10,058 nt of DNA from a bacterium (GTDB lineage: Bacteria > Patescibacteriota > Microgenomatia > UBA1400 > PJMF01), in assembly GCA_017431585.1 (NCBI GenBank), contig JAFRKU010000015.1:1-10058 (forward strand). Direction: 5' to 3'. Position 1 is the first letter of the stretch. The number at the start of each line of letters is the position of its first letter. This document shows positions 1 through 6,166 of this stretch, one piece after another. Below the pieces are notes generated by a model that was not told the DNA's origin, ran no database searches, and saw only the letters and a list, made by a program, of their open reading frames with translations. The position numbers were made by a program, and so were the translations under genes.

Positions 1-944
1 CCAGAAGCGCAAGTGCAAGTGCCACCCGATGCAGCGACATAGGTGCCAGTCGTCCCGCTGCCACATTTTTTGTACGAGCAAGCGGACGTGAAACCTGAAA
101 CAGTGGTACCGCCAGAAGTGTTGGAGTAAAAGCCAGAGGAGCAAGTACAAGTATTATTGTTCACGTATGTGCCGGTGGTATTAGTGCCAGAGCATTTTTG
201 GTACGCGCACACGCCATCGTCAATCACAATTTGGGTGCGACCGGTGTTATCAGCATATTTACCGGCCGCGCAAGTGCAGACACCATCGGTAGCGTCAACA
301 TAGGTGCCAGTGGTACCAGTGCCGCAGTGTAGATATGAGCAAGCGCCACCGGCAATAGTATGAGAAGTGGCTCCGGTAGCGTCAGCATAATAGCCGCTAT
401 CACACAGACATTGCATGGGATTGGTGGGATTATTGCTGGAGTGGTCACCGCAAGGAATAGTAGTAATGAGACAGCTGCCACCAGCAGTAGTGTAGCTGGT
501 CGTCATATTAAGATCGACATAGTAACCATCATCACACGTACACGAATGGACGTCGCCGGGTGTTTGGTGAGAATTAGTGCCACACGCTAAATTCTGGTGT
601 AAACACGTTCCGCCAATTTGGGAATACAATTTGCTACCTTGGCTATCGACGAAATAACCATCGTCACACTTGCAAGTGTTTGGTTGGTAATTGAAAAGCG
701 ACGAATGGTCACCACAAACCAGGGCGCATTGATTGAGTTGGTATAACCAATGATAGCCTTCTGGGCACGAGGGAGGATTGAAGTGGATGACGATGTTGGC
801 GTAAGTGATGGCTTGCGCTGCTGGTACCCACCCGGCTAGTACAGTTACCAGCCACACTAGGATTAGCAACCCGCGATGCCATCGTTTTTGTGTTGTTCCC
901 ACCCGGCGGCCGCCAAAAACCGCCCGTCCATGCCGATAGAGCAT
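1..944 (-). CDS. Secreted cysteine-rich protein with EGF-like CxC repeats (C-terminus beyond window)
   Basis: An open frame runs leftward from ATG at 944 to the window edge: 314 codons, no stop, so the C-terminus is missing. The start is supported by AGAAAGG at 957-951, six bases before the ATG. Residues 1-25 are basic, 26-40 hydrophobic, and P-A-A-Q-A at 41-45 is a good signal peptidase I site, so export is likely. The mature part has six repeats, each with a CG (once CS) pair, then a C-x-C-x2-G-[YFK]-[YF] block and a further Cys: C77/C91/C93, C121/C135/C137, C165/C179/C181, C207/C223/C225, C251/C266/C268, C294/C310/C312. The repeat period is 42-44 residues. Repeats 4-6 share T-T-G-T-Y and similar DNA, which suggests recent internal duplication. 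C-x-C-x2-G-aromatic is typical of the C-terminal half of EGF domains; four rather than six Cys per unit makes this EGF-like only. A role in adhesion or host contact is inference. The long upstream leader is described separately. Confidence 0.85.
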   Translation of the reverse strand, partial: MLYRHGRAVFGGRRVGTTQKRWHRGLLILVWLVTVLAGWVPAAQAITYANIVIHFNPPSCPEGYHWLYQLNQCALVCGDHSSLFNYQPNTCKCDDGYFVDSQGSKLYSQIGGTCLHQNLACGTNSHQTPGDVHSCTCDDGYYVDLNMTTSYTTAGGSCLITTIPCGDHSSNNPTNPMQCLCDSGYYADATGATSHTIAGGACSYLHCGTGTTGTYVDATDGVCTCAAGKYADNTGRTQIVIDDGVCAYQKCSGTNTTGTYVNNNTCTCSSGFYSNTSGGTTVSGFTSACSYKKCGSGTTGTYVAASGGTCTCAS

Positions 945-950
945 GACTGA

Positions 951-957
951 CCTTTCT
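951..957 (-). promoter_or_regulatory. Shine-Dalgarno of the cysteine-rich gene
   Basis: The minus strand reads AGAAAGG, then six bases, then the ATG at 944. It fixes the start of the cysteine-rich gene. It contrasts with ileS, the glycosyltransferase and comF, which have no room for such a site. Confidence 0.7.
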
Positions 958-968
958 AGTTTCGTCAC

Positions 969-974
969 ATCATA
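969..974 (-). promoter_or_regulatory. Possible proximal -10 box of the cysteine-rich gene
   Basis: The minus strand reads TATGAT (5 of 6 to consensus) about 25 bases before the ATG. It would start an RNA near 962 that skips the structured leader. I see no convincing -35 and no TGn extension, so this is a weak alternative to the distal promoter at 1091-1118. Confidence 0.3.
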
Positions 975-987
975 AGGCCACTACCAC

Positions 988-1055
988 AAAAAGGTAGAAC
1001 CTCAAGGTTGGAAATTACCGCTTCGACAACGGCACTAAACCTTGAGGTTCTACCT
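988..1055 (-). terminator. Terminator-like hairpin with T5 tract in the leader of the cysteine-rich gene
   Basis: AGGTAGAACCTCAAGGTT (plus 992-1009) is perfectly complementary to 1038-1055, giving an 18-bp stem with a 28-base loop. Read leftward, the stem is followed by TTTTT and then G, the shape of a Rho-independent terminator; read rightward no U tract follows. Each arm is itself nearly palindromic (AACCT-N2-AGGTT). No gene ends here in the leftward direction, so it is better read as an attenuator in front of the gene at 944 than as an end-of-gene terminator. The loop is longer than usual for an intrinsic terminator. Confidence 0.5.
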
Positions 1056-1083
1056 ATGTTGTCGAAGCTAATTAGTAATTTCC
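992..1083 (-). promoter_or_regulatory. Candidate bistable leader RNA: two interleaved long helices
   Basis: In the leftward RNA the order is Y' (1083-1058), X (1055-1038), Y (1030-1010), X' (1009-992). Y' and Y pair through GGAAATTAC with GTAATTTCC (9 bp) and GCTTCGACAAC with GTTGTCGAAGC (11 bp), with a small internal loop of TAATTA opposite one base. X and X' pair over 18 bp. The links are 2, 7 and 0 bases, too short for both full helices to coexist as a pseudoknot, so they should be mutually exclusive or compete. Y'-Y is complete before X' is made, so it would fold first and hold X in its loop. X-X' followed by T5 would be the terminator state. The pairing is read directly from the sequence; the switch function, its ligand and its direction are inference. 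Confidence 0.55.
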
Positions 1084-1090
1084 GACATCG

Positions 1091-1118
1091 ATTAAACCAT
1101 AAACTTGACAAATTACAA
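1091..1118 (-). promoter_or_regulatory. Distal promoter of the cysteine-rich gene (extended -10)
   Basis: On the minus strand TTGTAA (1118-1113) lies 16 bases before TTTAAT (1096-1091), which is preceded by TGG, an extended -10 motif of the TGn type. The expected start is 1084-1083, exactly the first G of the Y' helix. That coincidence supports both the promoter and the leader RNA. The -35 is only 4 of 6. Confidence 0.45.
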
Positions 1119-1145
1119 GAATGAGGTCCATTTAGTGGCAGTTGT

Positions 1146-1232
1146 AAAGTATCCTATAACTCGCGGGCGCCACACGTGGAGCGTGATTTTCGCCTGGGAG
1201 GCCGCACGTGGAGCAATATTATAGGATACTTT
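1146..1232. repeat. 87-bp segment with 14-bp perfect inverted ends
   Basis: AAAGTATCCTATAA at 1146-1159 is the exact reverse complement of 1219-1232. The right arm ends seven bases before the ileS -35, and the arm centres are 73 bp apart, close to seven helical turns. A second, competing pairing joins TGGAGCAA (1209-1216) with TTGCTCCA (1231-1238). The segment could be a pair of protein-binding sites controlling ileS or a small non-autonomous element. I see no target-site duplication at its borders, which weakens the element reading. Confidence 0.55.
1166..1214. repeat. Imperfect direct repeat around CACGTGGAGC
   Basis: CACGTGGAGC occurs at 1173-1182 and 1205-1214. Extending left, 14 of 17 bases match between 1166-1182 and 1198-1214, with a 32-base period (about three helical turns). 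Both copies contain the palindrome CACGTG and lie inside the 87-bp inverted-end segment, upstream of the ileS promoter. A paired regulator site is possible but unproven. Confidence 0.5.
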
Positions 1233-1239
1233 GCTCCAG

Positions 1240-1268
1240 TTGCTAAAAAGTCACACTTATGGTATAAT
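1240..1268 (+). promoter_or_regulatory. ileS promoter, leaderless
   Basis: TTGCTA (1240-1245), a 17-base spacer and a perfect TATAAT (1263-1268) preceded by TGG. The expected transcription start is 1275, which is the A of the ileS ATG. This sets the ileS start and rules out an in-frame GTG at 1176 as the start in this transcript. Confidence 0.75.
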
Positions 1269-1274
1269 ACGCGC

Positions 1275-4061
1275 ATGTCAAAAGTCAGCAAAAAAGATTT
1301 ACAAGTGACAGATTTTAGTCAGCCGCCGGATTTTCCGGCGCTGGAGGAAAAAATTGCTGACTACTGGGACGGGGAGCAAATTTTCCAGCAAACTTTGGAT
1401 CAAACGAAAAATGGTGACGAATACGTGTTTTACGACGGGCCGCCTTTTGCCACGGGTCTGCCCCACTATGGTCACTTGATCGCTTCCACGACCAAGGACG
1501 CTTTCCCTCGCTACCAAACGATGCGTGGTCGACATGTGGAGCGGATTTGGGGCTGGGATTGCCACGGTTTGCCGATTGAAAACATCATCGAAAAAGAACA
1601 AAACTTGAACTCGCGGGCCCAAATTGAGGAGCACGGGGTGGACAATTTTTGCGAGGACTGCCGAGCGCGGGTGCAAACTTATGCGCACGACTGGCAAAAA
1701 ACGATCAGACGGTTGGGGCGATTTGTGGACATGGAGCACGCGTACAAAACGATGGACGTGGGTTTTATGGATAAAGTGTGGGGTGTTTTTGGTCAATTGT
1801 GGGACAAAGGCTTGATTTACCAAGATTATAAAGTGATGTACTATTGTCCGCGGTGTGCCACGCCGCTGTCGAATTTCGAAGTGACGCAAGGCTACAAGGA
1901 GGTAACAGATATTTCGGTGTACGTGAAGTTTAAGTTGAGCGCGCCGGCGGATTTAGGGATCGAGAGTCCGGCGTATTTTGTCGCCTGGACGACGACGCCG
2001 TGGACACTGCCGGGTAACGCTTTGCTGGCGGTGGGGCGCGACATCCACTACGCGCTGGTACAAAAAGATGGCGAAATTTTAATCTTGGCGGAAAACAAAG
2101 TGAGCGAATTGTTTCCGGATGGTGACTATACTATTATAAAGGTGCTGGCAGGCACGGAATTGGTGGGGCGGCCGTACGAACCGGTGTTTGATTATTTTGC
2201 CGGAATGGCCAATGCTTTCCACGTGGCAGAGGCGGATTTCGTGGACGACCAGGAAGGGACGGGCATCGTCCACGTGGCGCCAGCTTATGGTGAGGACGAT
2301 TTCAAACTAGGCCGGCGCGAAGGCGTGGAGGTCCATCATCACGTGGATGAGGCGGGCAAATTTACCAGTGAGGTGACGGATTGGGCCGGCGCGGAAGTCA
2401 AACCTATGGATAATCCGCAGCAGGTGGACATTGAAATTATCAAGTATTTGGCGGCGCACGGCAGTTTGCTGGCGAAGAAAAAAATTAAGCACTCGTATCC
2501 GCATTGTTGGCGGTGCGATCACGCGTTGCTGAATTACGCCACGAGTAGTTTTTTTGTGCGAGTGACGGAGCTGAAAGACGAGCTGATCGCCAATAATCAA
2601 AAAATCAACTGGTTACCGGTGCATTTTCGCGAGGGGCGGTTTGGCGACTGGTTGGCGAATGTCCGCGACTGGGCGATTTCGCGCAATCGCTACTGGGGCA
2701 CACCGTTGCCGTTGTGGCAAACGCAGGCGGGAGAATTCATGTGTGTGCATTCGCGAGCGGAGTTGGAAGAGTTGACGGGGCAGAAAGTGCCAGATTTGCA
2801 CAAGCACAAAATCGACGGGATGACGATAACCAAAGACGGTCAAGTTTATCGGCGGGTACCGCAAGTTTTGGATTGCTGGTTTGAGTCGGGCTCGATGCCG
2901 TATGCTCTCGGACAGTTTCCGGCGGATTTCATTTCCGAAGGCCAGGACCAGACGCGCGGGTGGTTTTACACTTTACATGTGCTCTCGTGCGCGCTGAAAA
3001 ATGAGCCGGCGTTTCGCAATGTGTTGGTGAGCGGGATCGTGCTGGCGGCCGATGGCAAAAAAATGAGCAAGAAGTTGAAAAATTATCCGGATCCAGCGCA
3101 CATTTTTGACGCGTACGGGGCGGACGCTTTGCGATTGTATCTGATGACTTCGCCGGTGATGAAGGCGGAAAGCCTGAATTTCGACGAAAACGAAGTGGCG
3201 CGGTTGCGCCGGCAAGTCAACGTGATGGCGTGGAATTGTTTCGTTTTTTGGCGACAAACTGGGGCAAGTTTACAACCGTGGCCGGATTTTACTGACGAGA
3301 AGTTGCACATTCTAGATAAATATTTGCGTGTGGCGACGGAGAAGTTGGTGGCCACGGTGACGGCGGGATTTGACAGCTATCACATTATTGACGCCGGGCG
3401 AGCGTTGATTGATTTTGTAGACGATTTGTCTACGTTTTACGTGCGCTTGAGTCGAGAGCGATTGAAAACTGATGGCCTGGCGCAAGCGAGTTTGGGACAA
3501 GCTTTGTATACGTGGGCTTTACTGGCAGCGCCGATCATGCCGTTTTTCAGTGAGCTGTTGTACACCAATTTGGGAGGCAAGAAAACTTCGGTGCATTTGG
3601 AAAAGTGGCCAGAGTATGAAACCAGTATAGACGAGCAGGCACTCATGACCGGTCAAGTGCTCAAAGAAGTGCTGGCGGCCGGACAAGCGGCCCGGCGGGC
3701 GGCGAAATTGAAAGTGCGCCAGCCACTTGCCAGCGCAAAAATCAGCGCGCAGCGGGAAAAAATTGAGTTGTTAGGCGAAGTGGAAACAGTGATTAAAGAC
3801 GAATTGAACGTGAAAAAATGCGAGTTTGAAAACGTTGATTCACAGGAAATAACTGTTGAGTTTGATCAAAATTTGACTTCGGAATTAATCGCGGAGGGGC
3901 AAGCGCGAGAAATCATGCGGGACATTGCCCGAGCGCGCAAAGCGGCGGGACTGCAACCGGGAGACGAGTTTGAATTGGCGGTGGCGCAAGTGCCGGCCGG
4001 TTGGCGAGAAATAATTGAGCAAAAAACTTGTACAAAATTGGTAGAAAATACTGATGTCTAA
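1275..4061 (+). CDS. ileS: Isoleucyl-tRNA synthetase (type-2-like)
   Basis: A 928-residue cytoplasmic class I aminoacyl-tRNA synthetase that charges tRNA-Ile with isoleucine using ATP. The HIGH signature is HYGH at 64-67, GWDCHGLPIE follows at 93-102, and the KMSKS loop is KMSKK at 596-600. The editing domain (CP1) shows WTTTPWTLPGN at 238-248 and the HVAPAYGEDDF block at 333-343. Zinc-type pairs are CPRC at 191-194 and CWRC at 411-414; DCWFESGS at 533-540 is also typical. The segment after KMSKK (KNYPDP, YGADALRLYL, SPVMKAESL) and the absence of a C-terminal Cys-rich finger resemble the eukaryote-like type 2 enzymes, a group known for weaker mupirocin sensitivity; resistance here is inference. 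The frame stays open upstream to a GTG at 1176, but those 33 residues are not family-like and lie before the predicted transcription start, so ATG 1275 is chosen. It overlaps the next gene by 8 bases. Confidence 0.95.
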   Translation: MSKVSKKDLQVTDFSQPPDFPALEEKIADYWDGEQIFQQTLDQTKNGDEYVFYDGPPFATGLPHYGHLIASTTKDAFPRYQTMRGRHVERIWGWDCHGLPIENIIEKEQNLNSRAQIEEHGVDNFCEDCRARVQTYAHDWQKTIRRLGRFVDMEHAYKTMDVGFMDKVWGVFGQLWDKGLIYQDYKVMYYCPRCATPLSNFEVTQGYKEVTDISVYVKFKLSAPADLGIESPAYFVAWTTTPWTLPGNALLAVGRDIHYALVQKDGEILILAENKVSELFPDGDYTIIKVLAGTELVGRPYEPVFDYFAGMANAFHVAEADFVDDQEGTGIVHVAPAYGEDDFKLGRREGVEVHHHVDEAGKFTSEVTDWAGAEVKPMDNPQQVDIEIIKYLAAHGSLLAKKKIKHSYPHCWRCDHALLNYATSSFFVRVTELKDELIANNQKINWLPVHFREGRFGDWLANVRDWAISRNRYWGTPLPLWQTQAGEFMCVHSRAELEELTGQKVPDLHKHKIDGMTITKDGQVYRRVPQVLDCWFESGSMPYALGQFPADFISEGQDQTRGWFYTLHVLSCALKNEPAFRNVLVSGIVLAADGKKMSKKLKNYPDPAHIFDAYGADALRLYLMTSPVMKAESLNFDENEVARLRRQVNVMAWNCFVFWRQTGASLQPWPDFTDEKLHILDKYLRVATEKLVATVTAGFDSYHIIDAGRALIDFVDDLSTFYVRLSRERLKTDGLAQASLGQALYTWALLAAPIMPFFSELLYTNLGGKKTSVHLEKWPEYETSIDEQALMTGQVLKEVLAAGQAARRAAKLKVRQPLASAKISAQREKIELLGEVETVIKDELNVKKCEFENVDSQEITVEFDQNLTSELIAEGQAREIMRDIARARKAAGLQPGDEFELAVAQVPAGWREIIEQKTCTKLVENTDV

Positions 4062-5010
4062 ACGTTTTTTACTAAACTGTTTTTTGGTGGTCCTCATCGC
4101 ACTGGTGTGGTGGAGCGTGGGCATCAAACGGTCGGGACGAGTGCTGTTTTTGGGGAGTAATTACACCAAGGATGAATTGGAGTTGTACGATTTGCCGGCT
4201 GTGCCGATGCCTATGGCCGGCGCGGCAACAGCGAGTGCGATTTTGAGTGAAAAATTGCACGCCCAAGGAGCGATTATCATTGATCGAGCGAGCAAAAAAG
4301 TGTTGTTTCAAAAAAATTCGGGGCAGTTGTTTTACCCGGCCTCGACGACGAAAATTTTGACGGCACTGGTGGCGCGCGAACTTTATGATTTGGACGAGAA
4401 AATCACTTTGACGGCGCAAGATTTGGCTTACGATAATGTCGTTGGCTGGCAAGTGGGCGACCAAATTAGCGTGCGCGACGCTTTGAAAAGTTTGCTGATT
4501 GTGTCTGCCAACGAGATGGGAAATACTTTGGCCAACCACGCGCCGGGCGGCTATGAAACTTTTGTGCAGGCGATGAATGAGAAGGTGACGAATTTGCGCT
4601 TGACGGGCAGTCATTTCATTAATCCTCAAGGCTACGATGCCCAGAGACAGCAAACGACGCCTTTTGATTTAGCGGTGGCGGCGCTGGAGCTACTTCGCGA
4701 CCCGGTTTTGGCGGAGATTGTGGCCACGGCGCAAACCGACATTGTGACAGCTGGGGGCAAGATGTATCATTTGCGCAACACCAATACATTGTTGAGTCGT
4801 GATGATTTGGGTTTTCGGGTGAAAGGGATTAAAACGGGGACGACAGATTTGGCTTCGGAAGCTTTGGTGTCGCTGGTGGAAAAAGATGGGCACGAATTGG
4901 TGATGGTGGTGCTTTTGACGAAGAACCGATATAATGATACAATTGAATTAGCAAATTTTGCGTGGAATAATTATATATGGCAACAAGCAACCCTGACAAA
5001 CTTACTTTAA
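4054..5010 (+). CDS. D-alanyl-D-alanine carboxypeptidase (PBP5-type, S11)
   Basis: A 318-residue penicillin-binding enzyme that trims the terminal D-Ala from peptidoglycan stem peptides outside the membrane. All three active-site motifs are present: S-T-T-K at 97-100 (nucleophile S97), S-A-N at 151-153 and K-T-G at 260-262. The family block G-S-H-F-I-N-P-Q-G at 185-193 is clear. Residues 5-22 are a hydrophobic N-terminal segment, either an uncleaved anchor or a signal peptide. A proline/alanine-rich linker at 48-62 precedes the catalytic domain. The protein ends shortly after the catalytic domain and lacks the C-terminal beta domain and amphipathic anchor helix of E. coli PBP5, so the N-terminus probably holds it to the membrane. 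Its ATG lies inside the last codons of ileS, which implies translational coupling and one transcript with ileS. Confidence 0.9.
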   Translation: MSKRFLLNCFLVVLIALVWWSVGIKRSGRVLFLGSNYTKDELELYDLPAVPMPMAGAATASAILSEKLHAQGAIIIDRASKKVLFQKNSGQLFYPASTTKILTALVARELYDLDEKITLTAQDLAYDNVVGWQVGDQISVRDALKSLLIVSANEMGNTLANHAPGGYETFVQAMNEKVTNLRLTGSHFINPQGYDAQRQQTTPFDLAVAALELLRDPVLAEIVATAQTDIVTAGGKMYHLRNTNTLLSRDDLGFRVKGIKTGTTDLASEALVSLVEKDGHELVMVVLLTKNRYNDTIELANFAWNNYIWQQATLTNLL

Positions 5011-6137
5011 CCGATATGATGCAATACATTCGCATCGGTTTGGTGGTGGGGGGAATTTGTATTGTGGGAGCAATATTTTTTAATATCATGATGTCGATGA
5101 CGGCGTCGTTGCAGACGGCCGGACAATTGCATGACGCGGACGTGGCGCCCACCACCGTCTTGCAACCGACGTATGCTTTTGGGCGACTGCCGGCGATTGT
5201 GTTCCCGCGGCAAACGGATGCGCGGCCGACGAGTTTCACGGCGATGATGGAAGACGTGCAAGTGAATAACGCTAGTTCCGGTTGGCCGATTTTTGGCGAC
5301 CGGCGGATGATCGAGGTGTATCAATTGCAGCCTCTCTCCTACTCACTCTCAGCGGACCAAAAAGCGCGCAACATCGCTCGCAATTTAGAATTTTACGCCG
5401 AGCCTTCGATTGTGGACGAGCGGACTTATTTGTTTCGCTATCCGGGGCCGCCTTTAGTGGAAAATTTGCAAATTGATTTGAAAACGATGTTTATGTATTT
5501 GACGACGGATTATCAGTCGGTGCCGAATTTATTCGGGACGACGACGGTCAACGGCGTGCACCAAATTCCGGACAACACCAGTGCGATTAAAGCGGTGCGC
5601 AACTATTTATCGACGGCGGGCGTTTTGCCAAAAGACTTATCCGATGCGGCGGCGGTGGTCAATTATGTGACGAATGTGGGGACGAGTTTGCAGCCTTCGC
5701 AAGGAGTGATTGACGCTGATTTTGTGACGGTGTCTCTCCCCCGCCAGGGTTTGGAGGGCTTGCGCGACGGCGAACCGACGACATATAATTTTTACGGACC
5801 GAATAATTACACCAGTGTGTATGCGGTGGTAGGGCGAGACTTGGACGGACAAGACGTGGTGGTGGAATTGGAAGACGTGTATTACGATTTGAATACGGAC
5901 AGGGTGGGGACTTATGTGCTCAAACCGGCCAGTCAAGCCTGGGAGGAGCTGACGAGTGGCGGCGGGTACGTGGTCAATCCGCGCGGAGTGAGCAACGCCA
6001 TGATTCGGTCGGTGGAGTTGGGTTACTATGAATCGCACGAAGAGCAAGATTATTTGTTGCCGATTTACGTTTTCAAAGGTGACAACGGGGTGATTGCCTA
6101 CGTGCAAGGTTTGGATAGCAATCAGTTGAGTTTTTAA
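4977..6137 (+). CDS. Membrane-anchored protein with YycI-like C-terminal region
   Basis: A 386-residue protein I cannot name firmly. Residues 18-41 form one membrane segment after a short polar N-terminus, so most of the chain should lie outside the membrane. Around 120-170 is a pattern of a helix (A-R-N-I-A-R-N-L), then Tyr/Phe-rich strands. Residues 317-378 (QAWEELTSGGGY, then VELGYYES, LLPIYVFKGD and a closing strand) resemble the end of the YycI/PepSY-like proteins that regulate the WalK sensor kinase in Firmicutes. The resemblance is from memory of the pattern, not a search. The ATG at 4977 overlaps the carboxypeptidase gene by 34 bases and has no clear Shine-Dalgarno; ATGATG at 5016-5021, just after that gene's stop, is an alternative start that keeps the membrane segment. 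Its place behind a carboxypeptidase suggests an envelope role. Confidence 0.75.
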   Translation: MATSNPDKLTLTDMMQYIRIGLVVGGICIVGAIFFNIMMSMTASLQTAGQLHDADVAPTTVLQPTYAFGRLPAIVFPRQTDARPTSFTAMMEDVQVNNASSGWPIFGDRRMIEVYQLQPLSYSLSADQKARNIARNLEFYAEPSIVDERTYLFRYPGPPLVENLQIDLKTMFMYLTTDYQSVPNLFGTTTVNGVHQIPDNTSAIKAVRNYLSTAGVLPKDLSDAAAVVNYVTNVGTSLQPSQGVIDADFVTVSLPRQGLEGLRDGEPTTYNFYGPNNYTSVYAVVGRDLDGQDVVVELEDVYYDLNTDRVGTYVLKPASQAWEELTSGGGYVVNPRGVSNAMIRSVELGYYESHEEQDYLLPIYVFKGDNGVIAYVQGLDSNQLSF

Positions 6138-6154
6138 AGTCGAGCGGTGTGTGA

Positions 6155-6160
6155 TATAAT
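6155..6160 (+). promoter_or_regulatory. Extended -10 promoter of the glycosyltransferase gene, leaderless
   Basis: TATAAT preceded by TGA (TGnTATAAT). The ATG at 6167 lies seven bases downstream, at the expected transcription start. The -35 is poor (T/A run at 6132-6138). GTGTGA (6149-6154) and TCACAC (6170-6175) form a 6-bp inverted repeat around the box and start codon, a possible operator. Confidence 0.65.
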
Positions 6161-6166
6161 AGTTGC

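Noticed and set aside
224..590. Small open frames on either strand inside the cysteine-rich gene
   Set aside because: They are out-of-frame readings of the repeat DNA; the frame with signal peptide and regular Cys spacing explains the region.
1..944. CRISPR-like or non-coding repeat array
   Set aside because: The repeated DNA keeps one open reading frame with conserved Cys and Gly codons and variable spacing, as expected for protein repeats.
1105..1136. Plus-strand promoter with TTGACA at 1105-1110
   Set aside because: The -35 is perfect, but no acceptable -10 occurs at 16-18 bases; the best box (TTTAGT) is 20 bases away.
1176..1274. N-terminal extension of ileS from a GTG at 1176
   Set aside because: The 33 extra residues are not like IleRS, cover the inverted-end segment and promoter, and lie before the predicted transcription start; ATG 1275 fits better.
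992..1274. T-box riboswitch controlling ileS
   Set aside because: No T-box signature (UGGN bulge context) or specifier stem is visible on the plus strand, the T tract faces the other way, and the ileS promoter lies downstream of these structures.
1299..3646. Minus-strand open frames inside ileS
   Set aside because: They are antisense shadows with His/Arg-rich composition expected from opposite-strand reading of GC-biased codons, and no start signals.
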